A DNA stretch of 64,000 bases from an uncultured Lachnospiraceae bacterium (GTDB taxonomy: Bacteria; Bacillota; Clostridia; Lachnospirales; Lachnospiraceae): positions 1 to 64,000 of the forward strand of contig CAJTXN010000012.1 in NCBI GenBank assembly GCA_910583605.1, in the 5' to 3' direction. Position 1 is the stretch's first letter. Each line of letters starts with the position of its first letter. Below are positions 1-8,725 of the stretch, piece by piece. A program made the position numbers and the translations under genes. The notes beneath the pieces were generated by a model. That model was not told the origin of the DNA, made no database searches, and saw nothing but the letters and a program-made list of their open reading frames with translations.

Positions 1-285
1 ATAATTATTGATAAAGATATTGTGAACGAAATTATTCAAAACAATGTACTATGTGAATACTTAAGAAAAGATTTTGATAATTTGTATTTTTTAAACTTTC
101 TGAATGATTGTCTTTTTTGTGGTAAAATGTTAATGAACGGATTTCAAATCATGCAAGAAGAAGCTGGTATAAAAATAGATGAGAAATTGTATCAGAAATT
201 TAGTTGGCATATGAATTTTGTAAATGCTGAATTAGATGGAAAAAATGAAAAGAAAGATAGAAAGTATCGCCTATCAATGCTTTAA
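1..285 (+). CDS. Hypothetical protein, 5' end outside window
   Basis: The frame is open from base 1, so this is the C-terminal part (about 94 residues visible) of a longer gene. An internal GTG at 22 could be read as a start, but no ribosome binding site is visible before it. The protein is rich in Phe, Asn, Lys and Leu, with no membrane segment or motif that I recognise. It ends before a strong bidirectional hairpin at 351-396. Its neighbours (DUF6061-like protein, broken relaxase) suggest cargo of a mobile element. Function unknown; that it is coding is likely but not certain. Confidence 0.5.
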   Translation: MIIDKDIVNEIIQNNVLCEYLRKDFDNLYFLNFLNDCLFCGKMLMNGFQIMQEEAGIKIDEKLYQKFSWHMNFVNAELDGKNEKKDRKYRLSML

Positions 286-350
286 TACAATTATAGCAAA
301 TAGCTTATCAAACATATATTAGCCTGAATGAATAGGATACAATTCTAAAA

Positions 351-396
351 AGGAAAATCTTAAAGGAAAAAGTCGGAAACACTTTAAGATTTTCCT
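351..396. terminator. Bidirectional intrinsic terminator
   Basis: A perfect 15-bp inverted repeat (AGGAAAATCTTAAAG and its complement) with a 16-nt loop is flanked by T-rich sequence on both sides. It sits between the convergent genes ending at 285 (+) and 405 (-). Confidence 0.8.
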
Positions 397-404
397 TTAT
401 TAAT

Positions 405-644
405 TTACAAAAATACCAAAGAATCTTCCGCATCCACCCACATCTGCATACTTCCCTCAAGATACAATCTTGCGTATTCGAGAGGTTCATCTATTGCCAG
501 AGCATTTAAGGCACATTCAGAGCAGGGAGTGGTTTTCAAACCTTCTTCTGCTTTGTTGCAGTCTATCCGCAAGAAGTAACCTGCATAGGTATATACGTCA
601 ATGCTGTTATGGTGGATATTGTATGTTGCGTAAATCACATTCAT
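405..644 (-). CDS. DUF6061-like small protein
   Basis: A 79-residue protein starting MNVIYATYNI, with a central CSEC pair (Cys-x-x-Cys) and a conserved-looking tail LEYARLYLEGSMQMWVD. I recognise this as the small DUF6061-type family often carried by conjugative and mobilizable elements of Firmicutes; its function is unknown. The start at 644 is chosen because AGAGGACA lies a few bases upstream. A 14-residue N-terminal extension is possible in frame but lacks a binding site. It is co-located with other element debris (relaxase remnant at 1483-1730), so it is probably a passenger of a decayed element. Confidence 0.65.
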   Translation of the reverse strand: MNVIYATYNIHHNSIDVYTYAGYFLRIDCNKAEEGLKTTPCSECALNALAIDEPLEYARLYLEGSMQMWVDAEDSLVFL

Positions 645-966
645 ATTATCTGTCCTCTTTTCATTGATTTTTTGAAAGCATTTCAATCAGTTTACCAATT
701 CCCGTATATTATGTGTTATAATGTTTTATATGATTTTGTTTCCCTTATTTTTTCCCTTATCAGGGTTTGTAATGCCTTGTGGGAAGATATAACACAAAGG
801 AAACTTTAAGGGAAAGTTCACCTGCGATAAACTTAGTGTTTTCAAGGGTTCGCAGGGATTTTAATAATAAAATGCAACAGCTAATGTTTCCCTTAGAAAT
901 CATCAAATCACAATCGGAATTTGTTTACAATACAGGTCATGTTGTTACAGAAAGGATACGAATAAG
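645..966. other. Intergenic region, 322 bp, no gene supported
   Basis: This stretch lies between divergent small genes and should hold both promoters. A minus-strand TATAAC-like -10 lies near 710-720, but no confident -35 was found. A short plus-strand frame here (779-985) has no ribosome binding site and no coding look, so it was not called. Confidence 0.4.
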
Positions 967-1449
967 ATGTCTAAATACAGTTTGAACATAGCAATTAAAT
1001 ATGGGGAAGCTTTAAGAGAATTTAGTGATAAAACTGAAGCCGAAGATTATTTTATTTCATATAAAGACAATCTACTAAACAGATTAAAAGCGATCAGCAC
1101 CCAAACGTCTGCGTTTTTTCCTGACTATACGATTGAAAGCCTAAAAAAATTAGAAAAATGGTATTTTGATTTATATGAAAAACAATCATTTGATCAGGCG
1201 GGATTGACACAAGAAGAATTTGAAGGCATGATGTCTGTTTATTGGGGCGAGGTCATTATAAAAAATAACGAAGACGCTAAATGGGTAGTTGCGGAATATC
1301 CTTTTTCACAAAAAAAGTATGAATTTTTAGTGAATAAAGGACTTTGCAGTGTGTCAGTAGTTAATAAATTTCATGACTTGTGTAACAAGCAGAGCAACAA
1401 ACGAAGAACTCTGTTATTTAGAGAATATAATCGGTATTTCGCAAGGTAA
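967..1449 (+). CDS. Hypothetical protein (160 aa)
   Basis: A soluble 160-residue protein with charged, helical sequence; no membrane segment and no motif that I can name. AAAGGA about 10 nt upstream of the ATG supports the start. Tryptophan-rich segments (KWYFDLYEK, KWVVAEYPF) suggest a folded domain, perhaps an immunity-type or SMI1-like fold, but that is only an impression. It lies between element debris on both sides and points the opposite way to most of the window, as expected for cargo of an integrated element. Function unknown. Confidence 0.55.
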   Translation: MSKYSLNIAIKYGEALREFSDKTEAEDYFISYKDNLLNRLKAISTQTSAFFPDYTIESLKKLEKWYFDLYEKQSFDQAGLTQEEFEGMMSVYWGEVIIKNNEDAKWVVAEYPFSQKKYEFLVNKGLCSVSVVNKFHDLCNKQSNKRRTLLFREYNRYFAR

Positions 1450-1482
1450 CTTCCAGTTTAGCGGTCTAATAAGCCCTGTCTG

Positions 1483-1730
1483 TTATCGCTGCATATCCTG
1501 CTTTCTGTGGGGTTGCTGTTCCCGCTGTTCCTGCCGCAAGATACTGTAAACGCTCTTTCTGATTTGCTGGCTTCGGTCAGCGGCTTCTTTCCCTTGTACT
1601 TGAAATAAATGTTGGCTTCTTCTATGTACTTTTTCAGAGTGCCTAACCGCCGTTCAACAGGTTTCAGCTTACCCTGAATATCCAGTTGTTCCCCTATCAT
1701 GGACTTGAATTTTTCATCAAGCCCCGTCAT
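1483..1730 (-). pseudogene. Relaxase/mobilization protein, C-terminal remnant
   Basis: The first part reads MTGLDEKFKSMIGEQLDIQ and then a coiled-coil ending KGKKPLTEAS, which resembles the C-terminal region of relaxases from Firmicutes mobilizable elements. After that point the frame becomes senseless. One frame over, the DNA reads IRKSVYSILRQEQREQQP... and stops at 1483, which looks like the natural relaxase C-terminus. The two halves are joined out of frame with the segment between them missing, so a small internal deletion has broken the gene. The N-terminal nuclease domain is absent. It marks this end of the window as the scar of an old mobile element. Confidence 0.7.
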
Positions 1731-1803
1731 ATCCCTATTCCGACATATAAGAATTTCTAAAGAGATAATCTAAATTTACCAATGCAGAGGCGGAAGCCTT
1801 CGG

Positions 1804-3768
1804 CTAGCCACCGACAATATTCCGCTCCCTGCAATACTCAATATATTTCTCCTCCGCCATCGGCTTCGCAAAATAATATCCCTGAAAGTATTCGCACCCC
1901 AGCGCCTTCATTTTCTCCAGATATTCCTGATTTTCAATGCCTTCAACCACAATCTTAATCCCCAGTTCATGCAGCATTGCCACAGTGCTTTCCAATGCTT
2001 CCATCTGCGTTTTATTATGAAAGGCATTCCAGAGGATAAATTTATCAATCTTTACAATCTCGAAAGGAAGTTCCAGCAGATAATTAATATTTGCATTTCC
2101 GCTTCCATAATCGTCTAAAGAAAAGCTGATATCGGATTTCTGCAGTTCATTGATACTTTTTCTGACGATGGCAATGGAATTAATTTCTGCAGTTTCCGTT
2201 ATCTCAAAATTAATCCAGTGAGGTTCCACATCAAATTCCTTCATAATATCAATTGCCGTTTTGTCAATCCCGTATTCCATACACTGTATGGTAGAAAGAT
2301 TCACCTCTATGTATTGAACACCGTACTCTTTCAGCTTATTTTTATTCTCGCTGATAAACCGGCAGACTTTTCTTAAGACAATCTCACCGATTTTAAGAAT
2401 CAGACCGCCCTTTTCAGCAATCGGAATAAATTCCTCCGGCGAGATATAACCCATTGTCAAATTATCTTTCAATCTTATCAGCGCTTCGGCAGATACGATT
2501 TTATCCTGATGCGCCGAATAAATCGGCTGATAAACAATATCAAATCCTTCATGTTCTACCGCTGATTTTAAAAGCTGCATTGTATTGTATATACGCCGGA
2601 CTTCTTTCAGGTCAATATCCTCTTTATAATATATATCCTTAGAACTGTTCCGCGCCTTAATGTATCCGTAATTGATATACTCATTAATATCTTCAAAAGA
2701 TAATTCATCCGGCTTCAGATCCAACACCAGTATGACCGGCTCTAACTTTATCCGGTAATTTCCTATTACAATAGGATTTTCAAATTGCTCCGCAACTTTT
2801 TTCCCGTCTTCTTCCGAAAAGATATACTCACTTTTATTAATGATCATCCCGAAGGCATCTTCACCCAGATAATAAACCCTGGCTTTCGGAAAGGTCTGCT
2901 TAAAAAAATTCGCACACCTTTTCAGCAGATTGTCTTCATATTTCATTCCGATCATTTCAAGATACATCTGAATATTGGTAAAATATATGGTAACAAGCTG
3001 AAAATCTTTTGTTTTTCTTCCGATTTTGCCTGTACAGGCTTCTTCCGATACCCTGGCTCTGATGTTTTCAAAAAATGCATATCTGGCATACACCTGGGTT
3101 GTATAATCCACGACTTCCTCCAGGTTCCTGATTCCCGTACAGACCGCTATCAGGCTTAATGCATATCCGAAATTTTCTATCAGAATCCATGGAAACAACA
3201 GCTGAATCGCACCGCAGACTGTCTGAATCGCAATCATAATATAGATGGTCATTTCTTCCCGCTTAGATAATGATTTTTTATTCCATCTGGTATATATAAA
3301 AGAAAATGCCCATAAAACAGCCATTATAACATACAGATATGCCGCCGTATTTCCCTGATGATATACCATATCATTATCAAAATAAAATAAAGAACTGTCA
3401 AACAAATTCTTAACCACCAGTCCCACAGCTCCCAAAAATGGTATGACAGCCAGACAAAAGTATGTATTGGTATATTTTTCCTTATTTATCAACAACAACA
3501 CATAAATACAACAAACAAGCACTATTCCTATATGTGCCAGAAAATATGCGCTCATATAGACGGACAGCATGGTTTTTGTCAGACCGGAATACATATCCGG
3601 AAAATACAGGCATACCGTATCCGCAGCAATGGATAATACTGTCAATGCCAACATTACAAGCAGAAGTCTGTACAATTTATTTTTAATGTTATTTTTGGCA
3701 CCCATCATTATACTTAACGTAATTAATATCAACAATGCCGCAACATTATAATAAAGATTATAGTCCAT
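1804..3768 (-). CDS. Membrane-bound c-di-GMP phosphodiesterase (EAL), degenerate GGDEF
   Basis: Predicted to hydrolyse cyclic-di-GMP to pGpG at the membrane. The first about 215 of 654 residues form roughly seven hydrophobic helices. A degenerate GGDEF domain follows (LGEDAF at 301-306 where GGDEF is expected), so synthase activity is unlikely. The EAL domain spans about 400-650 and keeps the expected residues: EAL at 428-430, the Asn of VNLS, Glu in FEITET, DDYG at 552-555, the Lys of VKID, and Glu in VVEGIE. It lies 68 bp downstream of a paralogue (3837-5717), probably the same operon. It is the only clearly active c-di-GMP enzyme in the window, close to c-di-GMP riboswitches in the bacteriocin island. 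Confidence 0.88.
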   Translation of the reverse strand: MDYNLYYNVAALLILITLSIMMGAKNNIKNKLYRLLLVMLALTVLSIAADTVCLYFPDMYSGLTKTMLSVYMSAYFLAHIGIVLVCCIYVLLLINKEKYTNTYFCLAVIPFLGAVGLVVKNLFDSSLFYFDNDMVYHQGNTAAYLYVIMAVLWAFSFIYTRWNKKSLSKREEMTIYIMIAIQTVCGAIQLLFPWILIENFGYALSLIAVCTGIRNLEEVVDYTTQVYARYAFFENIRARVSEEACTGKIGRKTKDFQLVTIYFTNIQMYLEMIGMKYEDNLLKRCANFFKQTFPKARVYYLGEDAFGMIINKSEYIFSEEDGKKVAEQFENPIVIGNYRIKLEPVILVLDLKPDELSFEDINEYINYGYIKARNSSKDIYYKEDIDLKEVRRIYNTMQLLKSAVEHEGFDIVYQPIYSAHQDKIVSAEALIRLKDNLTMGYISPEEFIPIAEKGGLILKIGEIVLRKVCRFISENKNKLKEYGVQYIEVNLSTIQCMEYGIDKTAIDIMKEFDVEPHWINFEITETAEINSIAIVRKSINELQKSDISFSLDDYGSGNANINYLLELPFEIVKIDKFILWNAFHNKTQMEALESTVAMLHELGIKIVVEGIENQEYLEKMKALGCEYFQGYYFAKPMAEEKYIEYCRERNIVGG

Positions 3769-3836
3769 TTTTCTTCCCCTTTTCCATCCTTCGTATCATG
3801 TTCAAAACATGAGTCTTCTTAAATATCTGATAATCA

Positions 3837-5717
3837 TTATGATATAGATTTCAATTTGTAGTAGTCGGCATTCAATTCCCTGAGTTTTCTAACCTGTGAT
3901 TTATCCACAATTCCGCACACCAGCATTTTTGTTCCAAGTTTATGGGCGACTTCGATCTGTCGCTTCATAACGGTCTCATACTTTTCATCCGCATAAATAG
4001 ATGCTGAGATGCTTTCATCCATTTCAATGTAACCTACGTTCATACTGGTCAGATTGTCAAAATTGGCTTTTCCCACACCATACTCTTCCAGAAAAATATC
4101 AATTCCCCTGAGCTTTAGTTTGTCAATATTGGCTTTGATCGTATAATTCATATTATTTAATACTTCATTGGAAACTCCGAATGAAATGGCTTCATTTGAA
4201 ATATCATAGCGCCGCATGGTTCTTAAAATCACTTCTACCATATCATCCTGCATAAAGTGTACATTCGAAAGCGAAATACCAATCTTTCTGGCCCCGGCCA
4301 ATGCTTTATTATTCTCTGCCAGCATGGAACAGATTATGTCAAATAATTGTCGCTCTATGGTCACAACCTGCTCATTGTTCCCGCATTTCTTCAAGAACTC
4401 TCCGTAAGTCATTTCTTCGTCCATATAATCTTTCAGAAAAATTCCTACATAAGCCGCTTCTACTTTATCATCTGCCGTACGGAAGATTGGCGTACAACTG
4501 ACCTTAATAAATCTGTCTTTTGCCAGTTTTGATATTATTTTTTCCAGCTGCTTCTTTTCCCGCTGTCTGCTGAACTCTGCCTGCTGTGAAGTGATCAGTC
4601 CGCCTTTATAGTATTTAAACTTATCCTGCAGGATTCTGGCTGCTTCCATAATATCCTCCAGATTTTCCACATCCTTGGGATATTCCAGTTCCAGAACAGA
4701 AGGATACATACCCAGCCGCTTATCAAAAGCCTGCACTTCCTCTTTAAATGCATTGTAAATCCCCATCCGGTCCGATTCCATATATTTCTCTGCCGAACCG
4801 GGATATATGATCACAAACACATCCGATTTAATCCGATATGCCAGCATATGCCTTCGGATTCCCTTCAGACGTTTACCTGCCTGTTTTACCAGATTGTCAT
4901 ATATTTTATTTTCATAGATGACACGGTAATCCTCCAGTTCTCCGAAATATATGTAGACAAGCCTGAATTTCCTCTGGTGATTCAAATTTTTATATATTTC
5001 TTCTTTAAAACATCCGTAGTTTAATAATGAAGTTTCAACATCAATGATTTCCCTGGGATTTTGAACATTCATTACAAGTATCACCGCACCGATTGCCACC
5101 GCAAAGCTTTCAAACTGCAGGGAACAGGCAAAATACTGGAGAACAAAGCCTGCGGCAAACACAATAACATACGCATAGGACGGTATCAGTTTATGCCTGC
5201 CAATCTCTTTTCTGTGACGGAATAATATACTGATCAAAACGGCATAGGCATAATATATATCAGCTATGTACAGAAGCCACATAAGACTTCCCCTGTGATA
5301 ACCTCCCGCCTCGTCCAGATAAAATATCCAGTTTGAAACGGGATTTCCCATTAATATGATTAAAACCGCAATAAACGGAAAAAAGTAAATCAAATCTGTC
5401 TTTCCGTCTGCTTTATCATATGGGCGGACCAGAAAATAGTTATAAAAAAATATCGTCAAACACAGTCCAGTATGGGATATAAGATTTATGTATACGGCAA
5501 ATGTACGAATACCGTTATACTGTTCTATATCACTGACATAATCGACCATATTCCACGAAACCATTCCGGAAACTGCCAGCACAATTGTCAGTGCCAGCAA
5601 TATTCCCAGTATTCTTGACCGGATCGTTGATACCTTACGATGCTCGGCATTCATAATAACAAGTAAGATCATGCAGGTAATGATTGCTGCTAAATTAAAA
5701 TATAAAACATACTCCAT
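3837..5717 (-). CDS. Membrane protein with degenerate GGDEF and EAL domains
   Basis: A 626-residue paralogue of the next gene, with the same plan: about seven N-terminal membrane helices to residue 215, a GGDEF relic near 245-305, and an EAL-fold C-terminus (about 395-626). Catalytic positions are lost: the EAL triplet is AAY near 421, the metal-binding DD pair is EE (544-545), and the VEGIE motif reads VCGIVD. It is therefore unlikely to degrade c-di-GMP; it may bind the nucleotide or act as a partner or inhibitor of the intact EAL protein encoded 68 bp downstream. That pairing role is inference. No riboswitch was found in front of it. Confidence 0.82.
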   Translation of the reverse strand: MEYVLYFNLAAIITCMILLVIMNAEHRKVSTIRSRILGILLALTIVLAVSGMVSWNMVDYVSDIEQYNGIRTFAVYINLISHTGLCLTIFFYNYFLVRPYDKADGKTDLIYFFPFIAVLIILMGNPVSNWIFYLDEAGGYHRGSLMWLLYIADIYYAYAVLISILFRHRKEIGRHKLIPSYAYVIVFAAGFVLQYFACSLQFESFAVAIGAVILVMNVQNPREIIDVETSLLNYGCFKEEIYKNLNHQRKFRLVYIYFGELEDYRVIYENKIYDNLVKQAGKRLKGIRRHMLAYRIKSDVFVIIYPGSAEKYMESDRMGIYNAFKEEVQAFDKRLGMYPSVLELEYPKDVENLEDIMEAARILQDKFKYYKGGLITSQQAEFSRQREKKQLEKIISKLAKDRFIKVSCTPIFRTADDKVEAAYVGIFLKDYMDEEMTYGEFLKKCGNNEQVVTIERQLFDIICSMLAENNKALAGARKIGISLSNVHFMQDDMVEVILRTMRRYDISNEAISFGVSNEVLNNMNYTIKANIDKLKLRGIDIFLEEYGVGKANFDNLTSMNVGYIEMDESISASIYADEKYETVMKRQIEVAHKLGTKMLVCGIVDKSQVRKLRELNADYYKLKSIS

Positions 5718-5817
5718 AAAATCTCTCCACTCTCATAACTTCCGCATTTTATCCGAAAAATTCACTTAAATCATCTTCTCTAATAATAGCATAAAAATGG
5801 AGTATTTACAACAACTG

Positions 5818-7830
5818 CTATCTCTGAATTTTCTTCATATTTTCTATAAATGTTGAATAATTCTTTTCATCCCCAAAGTAGTCCTGATAAAATACCTGGT
5901 CACAGTACCGAATCTCATCGATCAGCTCTTTTGCTTCCGTTCGAAACTGCTGCTGATATTCTTTTGAAACCATATCGCTGACATACAGTAGATTATTCAG
6001 GCTTCTGCAAACGATACCGTCTCCGACAAAAATCCCGTAAGCCCTTGAATAAAGGACGGATTCACGGCTGGTAAAGACAGAATTGCCATAATATATGTTC
6101 TCATAGGTACGAATACCTAACAAATCCAGAATAGTCGGTACCATATCAGCAGTGCATGTAAACTTGTCAATCTCCTGATGTTCCAGATTCTTATCATAAA
6201 TCATCAACGGTACTTTATATAAATCCGTATAATAATTCTTTGTATCATAATCTTCTATGTCTTTCACATAGTTGCTGAGCTGCTGATAATAGCAGTTATG
6301 GTCACCAAACATTACAATAGTGGTGTTATCCAGCAATCCCTTTTTTTCCAGGTCCTTCATCATTACTCCCAGAGCCTTGTCAAATTCCATAACCGTGGAT
6401 ACATAATTCATAAGAATGGCTTCTTCCCCGGTTCCTTTAGGTGTATATACACTCCTGAGTTTCTCCATATGTTCTTTCAGATTATCTCTTTCATAATAAA
6501 TTCCATGCATGGTAATGGTAGTTATATACGTATAAAATCTTTTATCTGTCGGGAACATTACGTCCTTGCATGTTTCTATCATTTCAGAGTCCAGATTTCT
6601 TTCGCCCTTTGATAAATAATCATGCATGGTGGTTTCTTTAATTTTGCCTTCTGCCAGCATTTTATCCGCCATATCATACATATCATAAGAATCGGTCAGA
6701 CTCTCAAATCCAAATATTTTATGGGTTTTTTCCCGATTATAGAAAGATTTGAATCCGTTATGAAACGATCGGGTCTGTATGTTTTCATCCACCAGTGTCC
6801 GCATCAGGTTCGGCACGGTCTGGGGTAATGTATTATATTCAAAATCATAATCCACATATGCATCTGTAGGATAACTTCCCAAAATACTAAGTGTTTCGGA
6901 TATATCCGTCTTTTCTCTGGAATGGAAATTTGTCATTACCACGCTTTCATCATAAAATTTTGTTAGATTCGGAAACAGATATTCTATCTGTTCTTCCGTC
7001 AGGTCCAGCCCGTTTGGATATTCCTCGCTTTTTATGAATGAAAACCATTCAAATGTTTCCACCAGCATAACTATTACATTATTGTCAGAAGATACCCCGA
7101 ACTTCGGTGATTTTTCCGTAACTGTTTCATAAAGAAAATCATCTATTTTGTCAGAGTTCATGTATTCCATATCTGTATATATAATTCCTTTTGCAAATTC
7201 ATTTACCACATTTCCTATGATTCCCATACTGGTATAATTGGAACCCTGACTGTTATTAATCATCTTGGAATATTTATCTACCGTACCCGAATTATTATTT
7301 TTCACTGCAAAAACCGAACATACAAGGAAAATAAGTCCTGCTACGACAGATATGATTCTGTTTTTTGCTTTTACTTCCAAAACCGCATTTCTCCGTACGG
7401 CTCTCAGTCCAAACACAATATATACTATACAGAAGAAAAGAGAAGCATAAAAAGCAATGAAATTCATCGGTATGCTTTCCAGAATACCCATTGCATCATT
7501 TCTAAGGCTTAACATTCCATAGTCAAAATACTGGCCGGTCATATCATATACAATAACAAATCCCAAATCCAGTATGGTCTGTATCAGCAGCAATACGATA
7601 CAAATCCCAAGCCTGATTTTATTTTTGCAGACCAGTCCGATGAGACAGGAGATAAATCCCAGGATTCCCAGTTCAATAAATGGACGAGTAATGACCGGAT
7701 TATTTTCAACCGCCAATACTGAAACCATCTCTATAAAAACTGCCGCCAGCACATACATCAATATTACAATATTTTTCTTTCCCCATTGAATCATCCGGCC
7801 AATATACTTCTTCATTTGTTTTTCTTCCAT
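5818..7830 (-). CDS. LTA synthase family phosphoglycerol transferase
   Basis: A polytopic sulfatase-fold enzyme of the lipoteichoic acid synthase family, which transfers glycerol-phosphate from phosphatidylglycerol outside the membrane. About five N-terminal membrane helices (residues 20-175) precede an extracellular catalytic domain (about 245-640). Family hallmarks are visible: metal-binding Glu258 in MLVETF, the likely nucleophile Thr308 in REKTD, a His in TITMHG, and GDHN. Two starts are possible; 7830 is used and Met6 also has a plausible site. It precedes the EAL pair on the same strand with a 100-bp gap. It could make LTA or another glycerol-phosphate polymer. Confidence 0.85.
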   Translation of the reverse strand: MEEKQMKKYIGRMIQWGKKNIVILMYVLAAVFIEMVSVLAVENNPVITRPFIELGILGFISCLIGLVCKNKIRLGICIVLLLIQTILDLGFVIVYDMTGQYFDYGMLSLRNDAMGILESIPMNFIAFYASLFFCIVYIVFGLRAVRRNAVLEVKAKNRIISVVAGLIFLVCSVFAVKNNNSGTVDKYSKMINNSQGSNYTSMGIIGNVVNEFAKGIIYTDMEYMNSDKIDDFLYETVTEKSPKFGVSSDNNVIVMLVETFEWFSFIKSEEYPNGLDLTEEQIEYLFPNLTKFYDESVVMTNFHSREKTDISETLSILGSYPTDAYVDYDFEYNTLPQTVPNLMRTLVDENIQTRSFHNGFKSFYNREKTHKIFGFESLTDSYDMYDMADKMLAEGKIKETTMHDYLSKGERNLDSEMIETCKDVMFPTDKRFYTYITTITMHGIYYERDNLKEHMEKLRSVYTPKGTGEEAILMNYVSTVMEFDKALGVMMKDLEKKGLLDNTTIVMFGDHNCYYQQLSNYVKDIEDYDTKNYYTDLYKVPLMIYDKNLEHQEIDKFTCTADMVPTILDLLGIRTYENIYYGNSVFTSRESVLYSRAYGIFVGDGIVCRSLNNLLYVSDMVSKEYQQQFRTEAKELIDEIRYCDQVFYQDYFGDEKNYSTFIENMKKIQR

Positions 7831-7882
7831 TATAATTTGATTACCTTTCTTAAATGTTTTTAATCCCTCTGCAAAATTCTTT

Positions 7883-8581
7883 CTAGAAAAAGTAGATTAA
7901 TAATACAAATAGATATGTTTTACTTATACTGCGGTTTGTCAGCAGATAAATCCAGCCAAACAGTAAATTCAGCAGAAAATAGGTAGCAGGCAGTGTATTG
8001 GCTCCTGCCAGCAAATCATATACCCCCACTGTCAGCGCCAGTATTACCCCGCCCCAGATAAACCGGCTTCTGCCTTTCCCTATCAGCAGTTCCGCAAACT
8101 TCTGGGCACAACGGATCATCAATACCATAAAACCGCATTTGATGGCATTTCGAAATAACATTCCGATATTTCCCATCAGTTCATATCCGGTTATTTTTAC
8201 ACCCATATCATGAAAAGGCTTTACTTCAAACCCAATCTGCGCGCTTATGAACAATACGGCAGCAATGGATAACAGAGCCAGCAGTATCATATTCTTTGCC
8301 GGCAGCTCTTTTCCCCTGGTCTTCGGGTTCATAAGAACATTTACATTCCAGTACTTTCTGCATATAACGGCAATCACAATGATTTCCACCGCCCAGAGCA
8401 CACAGGTTATGATTTCCTCAAATAAATGCCGCAGTGCACCGTAATCCACATAATCGAACATCGGCGCCAGATGTTCTCCGATAAAAGGAGTAACTACAAT
8501 ACAGCCCAGTGCAATGCAGTATATCACCGTCAGCGGCAGAACACCCATTTTCTTTTCTTCTGTTATTTTATCTTCCAACAT
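7883..8581 (-). CDS. Polytopic membrane protein, unknown function
   Basis: 232 residues with about six hydrophobic helices and a short charged N-terminus. The general shape resembles CPBP-type membrane proteins often found in bacteriocin loci, but the EExxxR and HxxxN motifs of that protease family are not visible, so I do not assign it. It lies downstream of the bacteriocin exporter (144-bp gap) and 52 bp upstream of the LTA-synthase-like gene, on the same strand. A role in self-protection against the bacteriocins is possible by position only. Confidence 0.6.
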   Translation of the reverse strand: MLEDKITEEKKMGVLPLTVIYCIALGCIVVTPFIGEHLAPMFDYVDYGALRHLFEEIITCVLWAVEIIVIAVICRKYWNVNVLMNPKTRGKELPAKNMILLALLSIAAVLFISAQIGFEVKPFHDMGVKITGYELMGNIGMLFRNAIKCGFMVLMIRCAQKFAELLIGKGRSRFIWGGVILALTVGVYDLLAGANTLPATYFLLNLLFGWIYLLTNRSISKTYLFVLLIYFF

Positions 8582-8725
8582 TGATTTTCTCCTATTTTTT
8601 GTCTAATGCTGTTATTATAATACAAATAAATCATATGTCAAGTTATGAACATAATATCAGTATTTGTATAAATTTAATAATTATACTTTATATAGGAGTT
8701 CATATATAATTGCCGGTGAAACTGC

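Noticed and set aside
779..985. 68-codon plus-strand frame before the gene at 967
   Set aside because: No ribosome binding site, no recognisable protein features, and it overlaps the better-supported start at 967.
7883..8581. CPBP family intramembrane protease
   Set aside because: Right size and topology, but the EExxxR and HxxxN catalytic motifs are not visible.
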